Below, in pieces: positions 48,624-61,120 of a stretch of 64,000 bases of DNA (the first letter of the stretch is position 1; each line of letters starts with the position of its first letter). The translations under genes were made by a program, and so were the position numbers. Below the pieces are notes generated by a model that worked only from the letters and a program-made list of their open reading frames with translations, did no database searches and had not been told where the DNA came from. The DNA comes from Rhexocercosporidium sp. MPI-PUGE-AT-0058. Its lineage: Eukaryota; Ascomycota; Leotiomycetes; Helotiales. The stretch lies in contig JAGTJL010000010.1 of assembly GCA_020746875.1 (NCBI GenBank), positions 186,001-250,000 on the forward strand, read 5' to 3'.

Positions 48624-49976
48624 ATGAGTGGCGACTCTACTCCATCCAGCAGCAATGGCAAAGTCCACACTATCAACAGTGTTGGCATGGGAAGACTGAT
48701 TGGCAAGAATGCTATCGTCACCGGAGCGGCTGGGTAAGTTCGGAATTTCCATTTTGCTATCTTGAGGTCTGTTATCTTTCTCCTATTGAGGATTTCTTTG
48801 CCAACTCCTCACTTTTGCCCGTTGTGGGTGGGATCCATTTCGAAGTCACCTGAGACGAGATCCACGATCCACGTGATAGGGCACTCACCCTCGCTACCCC
48901 TTTGAGACCCTTCAGAACGAGCTAAAGAAGTTTATACGAGTGGTCTGACTGTATCTCGAGAGATTTCAAGTTCAAAGCTCTCATTTTTGCGTCATTTCTT
49001 TGAGAATGTTTACTTACACCCCTCAGTGGTATCGGCCTCGAAACATGCATTCTCTTCGCCAAGGAGGGAGCCAACGTTCTCATGGCCGATATCTCCTCCG
49101 CCGCTCTTGACAAAGCCTCAGCTAAGCTCAAGCAACTCGTCCCCTCAGCTCACAAAGTCGATATCCAAGTAAGCACCGTAATCCCTCCTTAATTAATATC
49201 ACATGACTAACTCAATATCAGGTCTGCGACGTCTCCAAGGAGTCCGATATCGAGGCTCTAGTAGCACACGTCGATGCCTGGGGTGGGGTCGACATCATGT
49301 TCAACAACGCAGGCATAATGCACGCCGACGACGCCGACGCCATCGACACTCCCGAGAAGATCTGGGACCTCACTCAAGCCATCAACGTCAAGGGCGTCTG
49401 GTTCGGCTGTAAGCACGCCGTGCTCTCTATGCGCAAGCACAAGAAGACCAAGGGATCCATCATCAACACCGCTTCTGTTGTCGCATTGGTCGGCTCCGCT
49501 ACGCCCCAGCTGGCTTACACTGCTTCTAAGGGTGCGGTTCTAGCTCTAACTAGAGAATTGGCTATCGTTCATGCGAGAGAGGGTTTGAGATTCAATGCTC
49601 TATGCCCGGCTCCTTTGAATACCCCTCTCTTGCAGGATTGGCTAGGAGACGATGTCCCTAAGAGATTGAGACGAGAGATCCATTTCCCTAGCGGTCGGTT
49701 CGGTGAGGCTATTGAGCAGGCGAATGCTGTGTTGTTCTTGGCTAGTGATGAATCTAGCTTTATTAATGGCCAGGTACGTTTTTTTGCTGCAAGATGCCTG
49801 CAAACTTTTAGAAAATCTCCTATGAGAATAATGAATCTAACATATTTCAGGACTTTGTCGTCGATGGTGGTATGACAAAGGCATACGTTACCCCCGAGGG
49901 ACCACCCCTCGTCGGCCCAAAGAACAACGCCTCTCTCTCCGAGCAAGTCGATGCAATCCGCGGGACTGGAATCTAG
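48624..49976 (+). CDS. Short-chain dehydrogenase/reductase
   Basis: Classical SDR, NAD(P)-dependent oxidoreductase of unknown substrate. Exons 48624-48733, 49027-49168, 49222-49773 and 49851-49976 join in phase to give 309 residues. TGAAGGIG cofactor motif spans intron 1; MFNNAGIM, NTASVVA and the catalytic YTASK follow, then NALCPAPLNTPLL and DFVVDGGMTKAYV at the end. The N-terminal 25 residues are Ser-rich and polar; no transit or signal peptide is obvious. The C-terminus extends about 30 residues beyond the usual GG. Intron 1 is 293 nt, much longer than the other two (53 and 77 nt). All key residues are intact, unlike the SDR at 24159. Confidence 0.93.
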
Positions 49977-51806
49977 TCCTCTTCTCGCCCATTTGCACAA
50001 AACCTTCACCGACAGATCTTTCTTTCCCTTTCGAACACGACAATAAACCAATGAACGGGCCAATGAATCAATCAATTTTACTTTTCTTTTTCCGTTTTGG
50101 TCTGGGATACAATGGGATGGGAGGCTGCGCTGCTAGTTTTTGGAGGCTAAGCGTTGCTGCTTCGTTTTTTAGGCTCTTCATTATGATCCTGTTTCTGATT
50201 CTGCACAGTCGCTTGCATAGATCTTGCCTGATTTCTTGCTTTCTGCTTTTACAAGACCGCGATCAATGATTCATTTCAGTTCAGCTCATTTCAATTGCTC
50301 GCGCATACCCCTAAAGACTCCCTAAAGAAAGACATTGGATTGAGGTTGAAGAAATCTGAATGATAGATCGATCAATTCGACTACATAGATAGTTTTGCCG
50401 TTTAGGTAATAAGACTAGAACAAGAATCAAGATTTGCGTTTTAAGTGATTTATGCAAGGAGTTCTCCCCCGCATCTCCCGGCGTAGAAACTAATCTAGTA
50501 ATTAAATTCACTATTGAGACTTAACTACTATACGGGAAGATTCAATGGGAAGGTGAAGGAGGGAAAGGGGAAAGTGTTTAAGCGAGGAATAAATAAATGG
50601 GACATATAGTAGAAGAAGTAACCCAAGGACACAAATCACTACAGCCCCCAGACCGAACAAGGCGTAGAATGTTCTTCCTGTACATTATTTTCTTTTCTCA
50701 ACATATCGCTTCTTATTACATCACCCGCTCCTATTCATCTCTATAAAAAGTGTCACAAAGCAGAAACCGCTGATCTTCCCAACGTACAAAGGAATCCCAA
50801 TTTCCGTGCGAGGAAATTGTAGGCAGATGATAAACGATGAATAATAGTGAAAGATACTTAACCCCCCTTGGCACGAAGCAAAACAGTATATCTTTTTGTA
50901 TGACGCACAATTTTCTAGAGCACGAAAGCACATCTCTCATCAATCTTCTGCTCAAACTTCTCTCTTCATCTACCTATTGCACTCTGAGTAACAACTACGT
51001 AGATCTCGAGTTCCATCCACAACATAGCTTCCACATCACATGCAGTTGTGTTATTCAATGCCCAGACAAGTCACAGAAAATCCCCCTTCCTCCATGAATA
51101 TCTCTCTATGAACCACAAAGAAAACCCCCAAAAGCCAATTCCTGACTCACAGTACTACCGCTACACTGCAGAAGCTCCAGGTAATCTTACATTAACTTAT
51201 ATCCCGAGCTGCAAAGACTATGAGTTCACAGTTAGGGCATTTCATTTGAGAGTTGAGAACGGGCGGAGAGTAGAAAGTATATGAATTCTCAGCTTACACT
51301 GCACTGGGATGGGAATTTGTAAATTGGGAAGATGATGATTTTCGTCCCAAGGTGCTTCCGAATGACGGAGGGGGATGAAGATTTAGAAGAAATGTTTTAA
51401 GGTATGCTTGAGATGGTTCTTATAACTACCTACCTGGCTAGGTGTAGTCTATTGGCCTTGATGTTTGTTATGTATTCCATTGGGGACATGGAATAACAGG
51501 CGTTCGCCCATGTCGGCTTTAGAAGCCCTGTGGATTTCCTCGCTCATTGCTCATGATCCTCGATAAACATCTTGCACTATTCATTGCAGCTTTTTCTAAT
51601 TTTGTTTGGAAGCCGTAGCCTTGATTTGTGTGTATTTCAATGTACGAGCAAAGCTCGAATGCCGAGCATAGAGTAGTAGCTCTACTTCCCTCCGGTATAA
51701 TTATCACATCCCAGACGAACAATGCCATGTCCCCATCCTAATGCAATCTAACGCCAGCACAATGCCTGCTTTCCTTCCTTGCCCGCCTATCGATGCATAG
51801 TATGCT
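49977..51806. other. Intergenic region between convergent SDR and YIF1 genes
   Basis: About 1.8 kb without convincing frames. Confidence 0.6.
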
Positions 51807-52891
51807 TCACGCCCGTGTGAGCAGCCACATGAAAAACAATTGTATAGGGTATGAGTAGACGAAGAGAAATTGCGTGCGTCGGTTCTTTTGCGATCGCGCG
51901 ACCGTCTGCATGGTTCCTCGCTCATCGGTAACGTTTTCGGGGAGTAAAACATACTTCAGAGAACGCAGCTATAGAGGTGTCAGTATTTCACTCCGATAGG
52001 ACAGTTGTGGGTGTAAGGGACTTACTAGGAAAAGTGCATTTGCAAGAAAAGTGTATGCGAAGACAGTCCAACCAACCCAGCCACCGGTGCCCTTTCCGCC
52101 GCTGAAGATCTCGCTGATGACAATCGTAACGATGGCCCCGACGAATTTGTAACCCGAGTAGGCAACCAGATCCAAGAGCTGAGAATCGCTAGCAATGGAC
52201 AACAAGTAGGCTCCAAGCTTGAGAAGAATAATCTCAATGCCCACGATGAGGAAGGAGAAGCTAGCTGTGTATCCTAGTAATTCTGGTTCGAATGCGCCGC
52301 GAAGCCCAGCAATCATGCTATAGAGGAGAATGTAGGTGACCAGCGCCATGACTGGAATATACATATCCGGGCTATTCAGATCGTCTCTTGGTGGCATGAA
52401 CCATCCTTCCTGGCCATTTGGACCGAGGGTTTGCTTGCGCGACCAGGGCTTGTGCCTCCAAGGGAAAAGGACCAGAAAGAGCTTATTGACCACATATCCG
52501 TTCGAGACGTTGAAGTAATGCTTGAGGGCGGAAAAGTTGACGTATCGGTTGATCTGAACTGTTAGCAATGTCGTGGCTGGATTCGAAGACTTGAAGTACT
52601 AACATTTTGCTCTACGTATTCTGTGCCGTGCTTTAATGCTGTCTGCCCAACTTGGAATCCCATCTGCGCTGTAGGGTCTGCCATGAAGTTGCCGTATGCG
52701 CCAAATGCATTGGAAGCTCCTGGGGGAGCCTGCGGCTGGTAAGGATTGCCATATCCACTCTGTTGCTGCTGTTGTGACATAGGAGGAGGTGGTGATCGTA
52801 GTTGGGGAACTGTAGAGACGTGCTGAGGGACTGGATGGTGAAGCGGTGGAGAGGTTGCTGGGGCCGGGTGCCCATAATTTGATCGTTGCAT
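51807..52891 (-). CDS. YIF1: Yif1 family ER-Golgi transport protein
   Basis: Integral membrane protein of COPII vesicles that works with Yip1 and Rab GTPases in ER-to-Golgi traffic. Exons 52891-52604, 52553-52026 and 51968-51807 join in phase to give 325 residues. The cytosolic N-terminus (about 1-75) is Pro/Gln-rich, with a run of five Gln. Family blocks follow: NPYQPQ, NRYVNFSALKHYFNVSNGYV, LFPWRHKPWSR, and GWFMPPRDDLNSPDMYIPVMA before the first membrane span. About five hydrophobic segments occupy 150-320; the last, SYPIQLFFMWLLTR, ends the protein. The donor of intron 1 is GTTAGT, slightly atypical. It lies about 100 bp downstream of the small membrane protein gene at 52995, same strand. 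Confidence 0.95.
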
Positions 52892-52994
52892 CTTGATGAG
52901 GTGTGAGGTGTCTTGCGCCAGAGGTTGTGGAATGAATATCTGTCAATTTCAATGTCGCGAACGGTGTTGATGACATGCCCAGCCGAAAAAGCAA

Positions 52995-53457
52995 CTAGTC
53001 TCGGGCTTGGGCCCGTGCCCTTCTAGCCCGCTCTTGCAAACAAATTAGAGGAGGCAATGTCCTCAAGAATTCCATGACAAACAGACAAAAGTTTCCAAAA
53101 ATTGGAGCTTTGTAAAAAGCCCACCATGATTCGGTCACGCCCATGATTCCCGACAAGCACACGACGAAAGTGACAAAATCGCCGGAGGCTTCGGCCTGCT
53201 CAAGGAAAGGCCGCAAGAGCAGCCAGACCAGGGTGACACCCATCTAATTCTATCAGAATCCTCTCTAAAAGTAACAAAACAGATTCAAACAATGGTATTA
53301 CCTCAAAGTACTGGCCTCCCATGGGGAAGGAGAACCAGATGCCACTCTTGGCGCCGCGGACGAACCCAACGATCCAGGAGATAACCATAAAAATGGCACC
53401 GACGATGATCTTCCACTTGTCCAAAAAGGACAAAATCAGAGTCAAAATTGACTCCAT
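52995..53457 (-). CDS. Small multi-spanning membrane protein, unknown function
   Basis: Exons 53457-53302 and 53243-52995 join in phase to give 134 residues; the 58-nt intron has clean borders. Hydrophobic segments are seen at about 14-33 (KIIVGAIFMVISWIVGFV), 54-65, 73-90 (FVTFVVCLSGIMGVTESWW) and 100-118. The protein ends in a basic tail, ERARRARAQARD. I do not recognise a named family. Length, balanced hydropathy and an intron support a genuine gene. The ATG at 53457 is used; the frame runs 16 codons further upstream. It precedes YIF1 by about 100 bp on the same strand, too close for a large promoter, so shared or overlapping transcription is possible. Confidence 0.75.
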
Positions 53458-54418
53458 TTCAATGTCTGAAATTTTTTGGGAGCTTTTGATGCGGTCAGTG
53501 TCCAAGATTGAGCTAGGTTCGGAGAGCGGGGGAGGGCAGTAATTCGAAGATTTTGGGACAAGGAGAGAAGTTTACTATCCTACCTGACATTCTTCACTTT
53601 AAAGGACCACAGAACACTGTTATTCCTGCCTTCCTTTTGTCAACGAGGCCATGGTTGACACCCAGATACATATGTATGAGAGTGTCAAGTGGTAACCTAG
53701 GGTTACTGAAGTCAAGGCAGTGACTGCCCATATTCCAATGTCAATCCAAGATTCAAAGTTATGAGGACATCCCCCTACTTTGATATTAGTACAAGTGACT
53801 TGATCTATAGTACCTCCACTTGGTTGTGTCAAATGTTTCTATGAGGCATCATGACATTGAGATTACAGCAAACAGATGGAGCAGTTGGCCTGTCACTCAA
53901 TACTCCATTGGCAGTGTAAGCTAGGGATAGACTGCATAACAGACCGATGCGACATTGTTACCGGTCCTGGGAAGTGTACCTTTACACCTACTACTGGTTT
54001 GGGTCTTTATTGTCAGCATGACTTTCAAGTGTTGACTGAGGTCTGTACAAGTTTTGATGATCGCTTAGTACTTTAAACGAGATGTTCCGCGCGATTCAGG
54101 CTATGATATACGACCAAGCGCAATTGGCAAGAACCTGCTGCCCCGTTGCCACCAGAAATACCTAGTTACGATATTACTTTCAGTGCTCTAATGATTACAA
54201 TCCAAGATATGAAGAAGAATTGCATGGTCAGAATATATAATTCTGCTGGTTGTACCTGTAAGCGAGCTTGTCTGACAACAAGCGAGATTAGCAACATATA
54301 TGTACACAAGTTCTTAATTATCAAGAAGAGAAGCAGGTGCCAGATATCGATTGGTCAGTGTTTGAACTCGTCCCGATCCTCCAGAAAAGATGCAATGGCG
54401 ATTCCACACGCCCCTTGA
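53458..54418. other. Intergenic region
   Basis: Promoter of the 134-residue protein gene and 3' flank of the next gene. Nothing else seen. Confidence 0.55.
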
Positions 54419-54874
54419 CTAAACATCCACATGGATATCCACAAGCAGAGGCTGCTTGTTCTTTTCGGCCACAGGTAGGTCATCGTCGGCACACTCTGGC
54501 TCCAATGGCTGCCAGCCATACGCGATCCACAGCTCATCGATTTTTGCGTCCCTTTCGTCACTAGATAGCTCTTTCAGGTCCAGCAAAATGCAGATCCTCC
54601 CACGCCTTTTCCCGCGAAATGACATATTCGAAGCAAACGCGGCGAGCAGTAATATCGCAACTGAAGGCCACCAGTTGTTTATCTCACCATGTTTCGCAAG
54701 CTGCGTAACTCGGTCCAATCCATAAATTATCACCGGTATCCAATGAAACGGAAGGAGCCGATATGGACAATTGTACTGGTTCCGAAGCTTGAGCCACAAG
54801 CAATACATTGCATGGGCCATAACTCTGTAGACCCGATTGTAGAAAGGGCGAGCTTGAGCTGGTGCCGGAGCCAT
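54419..54874 (-). CDS. Hypothetical membrane protein
   Basis: 151 residues, single exon, ATG 54874 and stop 54419. Two hydrophobic stretches are likely membrane spans: about 42-52 (FHWIPVIIYGL) and 68-82 (WWPSVAILLLAAFA). The C-terminal half is hydrophilic and acidic (DLKELSSDERDAKIDELW, EPECADDDLPVAEK). No family recognised. Support is limited to length, composition and a sensible start, so it could be a chance frame or one exon of a larger gene. Confidence 0.45.
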   Translation of the reverse strand: MAPAPAQARPFYNRVYRVMAHAMYCLWLKLRNQYNCPYRLLPFHWIPVIIYGLDRVTQLAKHGEINNWWPSVAILLLAAFASNMSFRGKRRGRICILLDLKELSSDERDAKIDELWIAYGWQPLEPECADDDLPVAEKNKQPLLVDIHVDV

Positions 54875-55527
54875 GGTTGTAGATACCTCTTGAGATGAGC
54901 CCGAAGTTTATCCGACTATTTTTTAGAATTAATTTCTGTTCATAATTAATGCTTGTGGAAAGAGAGTTGTACCTGTATTGAGGATAGTCGAAAGTTGCGA
55001 TGTAACCCTCAATAAGACGAGTTTGTAAGTGATTGAAGATAGCTAAATGGTATTTGCGAAGTTTGTGAAGTGTGCAATGATTGAAGGGAAGAATAAGAAG
55101 AATGAAGGATGATACGTGCGTAATTAAATAATTGGTTGCGGGAACTGTTAATAGACTACCGGAAGTAGCGACGTTGGCTTGAAAGCAAGCGAGGAGGCGT
55201 GATGACCTTGTTCTGTGAACATATTCTTTAGCTCTGCCAAAATTTCACAATCTAGCATACTCATTATCAAGTTTTATGTGGCCTGAACTTTCGGGCCGAG
55301 CTAGAGTCCTCTTAGTTTCCAAAGTCGCCATTTGTGTTAACAACATTACCATCCAGCTTCATGGCTCGGAGCTTCGCGATCCAGCTTACATAAGCCCTCC
55401 TGATAGCGGCCGCCAAGACTTTGGTCCAGCCTTATCACCGCATCCCGGGACATCTTTGCAACCACGCCGAAAGCCACCAGTGCTTGTTGTGACATCCAAC
55501 AAAACATACTAGTCCTAATATCTCGAG
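54875..55527. other. Intergenic region between divergent genes
   Basis: Shared upstream DNA of the hypothetical gene and the SRP receptor gene. No gene seen. Confidence 0.55.
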
Positions 55528-57781
55528 ATGTTGGACTCATTCGAGATTCTTACGACTTCTGGTGTCGTTCTATGGTCAAAATCTTATGCGCCAACCAGCC
55601 CCTCAATCATCAATAGCCTCATCACCAATGTCTTCATCGAAGAGCGCACACTTCCAGGAGCCGGCATCACAGACGATATCTCAGCAGCCAATAACCCTCC
55701 GTACAAATATGAACAGCATACCTTGAAATGGACTACAGTGAAGGAGCTTAATTTGATCTTTGTGGTACGTCGAGCTTGGAAGAACCCTAGCGTTCAATGC
55801 CCACTAACTGTTCTTCTTGCAGGCTGTCTATCGATCACTCCTTCACCTTTCATGGATTGACAAACTTGTGGATAATATCAAGACAATCTTCGTGGACTTG
55901 TATGGCGATCAATTGAAGAAGCCTCATACTACTCTCGTAGAATGCCATTTTGACGAATATTTCGACCAGCAGATACAGCAGCTTGAAAAGACAGCTCTGA
56001 ACCAAGATACCAGAGTGGCAGAATCCTCTGCATTGGTAGAAGAAGCGCCACCTTCAGTATCTGAAAAGTTCGACGACGACCCTCCGCCCTTGCCGGGACT
56101 GCTTTCAAGGGGTAGGTAAAATATGACAGCCAGAGGCGCAAAGCTGACTTACTTTTTAGGACAATCGAAGAACAACTATAGAGATCTCACTTCAAACGAC
56201 TCTACCCCCATCGCGACTCCCGATACCTCGCGACCAAGTACACCAGCAAGCCATATACTTACTGGGAAAGGAGGACCAGGAGGCAAAGGATCCCGAAGAG
56301 CGCGCAAAGCAGCAAATACTCCAAGCGCATACGCATCATCAGGAGACGAGTCCTTCCTGAAGAAGAGCAAAGCTGGCAAATCTGCTGCTCCAAAGAAAGG
56401 AAGGAAATGGGATGCAGATGGATTGGCAGATGAAGACAGTGATACCCCACTCGATTACTCCGCACCAGCCAATGGCGCAACATCAGGCGAGGATGAGGGC
56501 AAAGAAAGACCAGGAACCATGGAAGAGGTAGACCAGACAACGTGGGGTTCCAAGACCGGCAAAGGACAGTTCGTTCTGAAGGATCTAGATGATCAGGTCA
56601 ACTCGATTTTGGCTTCAGCAGACGCCAAGAAAGCAGACACCGCAGCTCCAGCCACTGGAATAGTAGGATCAAGCTTGAGTGCGATCGGAGGACTTTTCAG
56701 AAATGTTGTGGGAGGCAAGACTTTGACGAAAGAGGATTTGGACAAAGCTATCAAAGGAATGGAAGATCATCTTTTGAGGAAGAATGTTGCGAGAGAAGCT
56801 GCCATACGACTTTGCGAAGGTGTTGAAAGGGAACTGATTGGAGTCAAGACTGGCAACTTCGAGAGTTAGTATTCCTGTTGTTGAAAGTAGTCGGCCTCTT
56901 CTAACCTAGAACAGGTGTGCAAGCAAAGATCCAAACAGCCATGGAGGCTTCATTACGAAAAATCCTAACTCCAACCTCATCCCTTGATCTGCTACGAGAA
57001 ATCGATGCAGTCACGGCGCCTTCGGCACTATCCTTACAGCAACGACGCCCATATGTCATGTCAATCGTTGGTGTCAACGGTGTTGGCAAGTCTACGAATC
57101 TTTCCAAGATCTGCTTCTTTCTTTTACAAAATAAGTACAAGGTATTAGTTGTGGCTTGCGATACCTTCAGATCTGGTGCAGTGGAACAACTAGCTGTTCA
57201 TGTTCGAAACCTGAAGGAACTTACGTCTCGAGAGGGTGGAGAGGTTGAGTTGTACCAAAAGGGATACGGAAAGGATGCGGCGAACGTTGCAAAAGATGCC
57301 GTGACCTTCGCTGGTCAGGAAGGATTCGATGTGGTCTTGATTGATACTGCTGGTCGCCGTCACAACGACCAGGTGAGTATTTCGGTCTCTTAGGCTTCAA
57401 AGTTGCTGACGACCCGTAGCGCCTCATGTCCTCACTCGAGAAATTCGCCAAGTTTGCGCAGCCTGACAAGATCCTCATGGTTGGAGAAGTAAGTACCAAC
57501 AACTACTCCTCAAAGCCCCCGCTAACATTGTTCAGGCACTCGTAGGAACAGATTCTGTAGCGCAAGCGAGGAACTTCAACGCAGCATTCGGTAGCGGACG
57601 GTCCCTCGATGGTTTCATCATTTCTAAATGCGATACTGTAGGAGACATGGTTGGTACTTTGGTTAGCATGGTGCATGCCACCAACGTCCCAGTACTTTTC
57701 GTCGGCGTGGGGCAACACTACAGCGATCTGAGGAATCTTTCCGTGAAATGGGCCGTGGAAAAGTTATTAAGTAGCAATTAA
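55528..57781 (+). CDS. SRP101: Signal recognition particle receptor subunit alpha
   Basis: ER-membrane-associated GTPase that docks the SRP-ribosome complex. Exons 55528-55764, 55823-56111, 56160-56864, 56915-57372, 57420-57488 and 57536-57781 join in phase to give 667 residues. The N-terminal longin-like SRX domain (about 1-130; FEILTTSGVVLWSKSY) binds the beta subunit. A charged, Lys/Gly/Ser-rich linker (about 150-300) follows. The NG domain starts near residue 330 (LDKAIKGMEDHLLRKNVA). GTPase motifs: GVNGVGKST P-loop, DTFRSGA, DTAGRRHND and SKCD for base recognition; the end (FVGVGQHYSDLRNL) is typical. All catalytic residues are present. Ordinary housekeeping gene. Confidence 0.97.
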
Positions 57782-58056
57782 TGGACTGAGTTCTGCCACC
57801 CATACCATATAACGATTCCTGCATGTTGAAGTGCGTATACACTTGAGCGCGCGCGCCCAACGGGGTTGAAATGTTAAGCGATACTAAACAAAGTAGGGAC
57901 CCCTAATCACTCCGATAGTCGATTCAGTCATTCATCTTTCGAAACACGGATTCATTTGACCACGAAGAAAATATTAAATTTCGCGTGCTTAAGCTCACCA
58001 CTTTCCCAATCTCTACACCGCTACCATAACACCACGCCGCGCGAGAGATTTGCACC

Positions 58057-59954
58057 ATGACTTCGTGGTGGCTGATCGTCCTCAAATTACTACTCTTCAC
58101 AAGAGCGCAAGACTGGCAACAGTTTCAACTCGCGCGCCGATCAACTTGGACACGCTTCCTGAATAAAGCTAATATAGAGATGTGCTCATATCTATTGATT
58201 GCGATGAGTCCTCTCTTGATCCTAGCCCTCGTAAATCCAGTATTGCCCTGTCACGTTCTCCCCTCGACCAGAAGCGGACTCCTCTACTACATCTGGGCCT
58301 TCATACGAGCTGCTACCTTCGCCCTCCTACTCTCAACATGCAACTTTACTTCGGACCATCTCAGCGCCCTCCCCATCGAACTCCTACACCAGATCTTCCT
58401 CGACGCACAGGCAGATCTGCACGCGCTATCTATGGTCAGCAAGCACTTCCGCGCTCTGACAGAACCCATGCTATACAAAGAGATCCAACTCGTTAAGGAA
58501 CCGAGACAAAGTCATTCACATCCGCTATTGCTCTTCATGAGGACAATTGGGGGCAGGCAAGATCTGGCGGATGTGGTCAAGTCGCTGGAGCTGAGCTCTT
58601 ATCAGATGGGTTTTGAGCTGGGGGATCATAGGAGTCCGGTGGGGATTTTTGCGGGGAGGGAGGAAGTTGCTATAGCGAGAATGTGTGCCGAGTATGTGGT
58701 TTCGGCGCCGCTGCTTTCTTCGAGAGTGGCCTGGATGCAGGAGTTGAAGGCTGGGACTTTGTAAGTTTGCTTTCATATAAGTGGATGGATTGCCTTTCTT
58801 CGGAGTTACTTGCTTGCTAACGATAGTACATAGGGACGCTTTTTCACATCTCCTCCTCGTTTGGCTACCTAACCTCAACTCAATTTCCCTCCAAGGATAT
58901 ACATGGAACAAAGCAAACCTCCTCACACTCATAACACAAGGTGCTGTCATGCGGACCATGTTTCTGAAGCTCACATGTCTTGATCTCCGCTGCAAAGTTG
59001 ATGTACATGAGAGGAGAGCTACGAAGCTCACTATACAGCAATTTACTCAGGTCTTGCGAATGCTGTCTCTTCGGAGCCTCGCTGTTGATATGATTGAGTC
59101 GGAGACATCCTTTTGGCCACTCATTGATATGGAGCCTTCGAGAAGGAGCGCATTGGCTTGTTTGGTAAGTTTGCTTGGAGTCCTCCTCCACCCTTCCTTT
59201 ATATTCTCCCCACAATAGCTTGAGAGCTAGCTATCTGTTGCAAGGTTATCCTATGTGCGCGTCAGACACCAAAATCTCTTATCTCGAACCTCATGAACTT
59301 CATTAACTGACTTCAATCTAGGACGTAACACTCCTCCACGAAAATAACCTCGGATCGATCCTCCACCTCCTCCCCCAACTCCAGAAGCTAACATGGACTT
59401 TCTGGCTGAATTACAAGCGACCCCTACCACCCAACAACATGCTCTGCGATAAAATCCAGTCAAGCCTAGACAAGTGCAGGAACACCTTACAGGAGCTGCG
59501 AATCATTCCCTCGCACGGCTTCGGTCGACAGTGGCGGATCAGTAAGGTGGTTCTAGAGGGTACGCTGAACTTGGCAACGTTCTCGTCGCTTCGCACGCTA
59601 GAGATTCGATTCAATATGCTCATGGGAAAGCAAGAGGAGGATCATGTGGTATTGGCCGAAATCTTGCCACATAGTCTGGAGCATTTAATCTTGGTGGATA
59701 ATGTGAGGGTGAGACACAACGGTGGGAGATGGACTATCATTAGTCTACTGAACGTAATACGGCCGTTCTTAGTTAATGTTATTCATGGGAGGGAACTTCC
59801 GTGGAAGCTGAAGATGTTGACTTCGAGGTTCTGCGTTAACTCCGAATGGGTGGGGACGGGATTCAGGGGAGAAAGTTCGGCGTGGAGGATGAAGTTGGAT
59901 TCGGAGTTGAGGGCTGTTTGTGACATTGTTGGTATTAAGTTTATTGGAAATTGA
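58057..59954 (+). CDS. F-box protein with N-terminal hydrophobic segments
   Basis: Exons 58057-58760, 58834-59164 and 59322-59954 join in phase to give 555 residues. The F-box is at about 105-145 (LSALPIELLHQIFLDAQADLHALSMVSKHFRALTEP split over its helices), implying a substrate adaptor of an SCF ubiquitin ligase through Skp1. The rest has leucine-rich, irregular repeats such as LTCLDLRCKV and LRTLEIRF, as in many fungal F-box proteins. Unusually, two strongly hydrophobic stretches lie before the F-box (about 44-66 and 75-95; YLLIAMSPLLILALVNPVL and LLYYIWAFIRAATFALLLS). No ATG falls between the second segment and the F-box, so they appear to belong to the protein unless an upstream start or intron is misread. 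Substrate unknown. Confidence 0.8.
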
Positions 59955-61120
59955 GGAGGGGTTTCTAGGAGGGCATGGACCGGGGAGCTGTAATTATGAA
60001 GCAGAATTCATGGAGAGAGAATGAACAAAAACGTCCCAAAATGGCACAATGTCTACATTGGCAATGCTTTTGATCCCAAGAGACCCGTGGAACGAAACCC
60101 CTTATGTGAAATCCTGAAATCCCTTTCTGATCTTAGGAAGTTGATGTCGGGAAAGAAAGATGCAAAAACCAGCTGCCCGAGTCGTTAAAAGGCTGAAGCC
60201 TGACTAGACTACTCCCGGCTAATTTGAGACATAGACAACGCTTCGACCGATTTCCAAGGTCCATCATTCTTAAATCCATCAACAAGCGTTTTGGAATTCG
60301 TTAACTTTAAACTACTTTATTGCCGAAGTTGTACTTGAGCTATCAAGACTGGAGTTGGCATTATCGGCTAGACTAAGGGAGCCAAAACAATTCAAACGCT
60401 GCCAAAAACCAGTGGTTTTAGGTATGGTTTGGCTCTGATTAATACAATTTCTAACGACGGAGTTTCTCCTGCTTTCAAATCGGGTTGTTATTACGACTCT
60501 CGATTTGACTTCTGGCGAGTCTTGTTTTGAGGAAGAAATGAGAGAGAAACTCGACGATATGATGGACTTTCACTTATTGAAGGAAGGATAAAAAGAACTT
60601 CCTCCAAGGGACAACTATAAGCTTAACTCAGACATTCACGTAACTTCAAAGTCATCAAAACTTCAACAGGACAATGGAGTTCAAAATGTATCCCACCCTC
60701 ATCCTTCACACGCCACCACCCCTCGTCCTAGCCTGGCTCGCTCACGAGAAAATCGCAACTCTACTCGCTCTAGCACCTGTCCTCACGTCCTCCAGCGAGC
60801 GCCAACAAGTCTACACATCCAGCTGCCGAAAGTTGAACGCCGATATGCTCTCCGCACTATCGCTATCACGGTGAATAAGAGAGTCAACCGTCTGATTGCA
60901 TTGAATGAATACATAATGGTGCAAGATGGAGTATCATCAGTCTACTAAATCCTTAGCGTACCGCTAATAGCGCAAGTGTTCTATCAGCCCAAATCATAAC
61001 CACCATCTCTATAAATTTAAATCACAATCACTTTCTACTTTTAAATACAGCCACAGACATTTCTCCAGTCAAAATCAAACTCAACCAGACACGACATCAC
61101 TTTCGATCAAATCGAGCACG
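59955..61120. other. Intergenic region with a possible small gene
   Basis: Mostly AT-rich, no strong gene. A 66-residue frame at 60674-60874 is listed separately. The A/C-rich leader before 61121 looks like a 5' UTR. Confidence 0.5.
60674..60874 (+). CDS. Possible small hypothetical protein
   Basis: 66 residues from ATG 60674, preceded by GGATAAAAAG near 60587 and a leader resembling other 5' UTRs here. The N-terminal half is hydrophobic (LILHTPPPLVLAWLAH, ATLLALAPVLTSS). No family recognised; may be a chance frame. Confidence 0.3.
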   Translation: MEFKMYPTLILHTPPPLVLAWLAHEKIATLLALAPVLTSSSERQQVYTSSCRKLNADMLSALSLSR

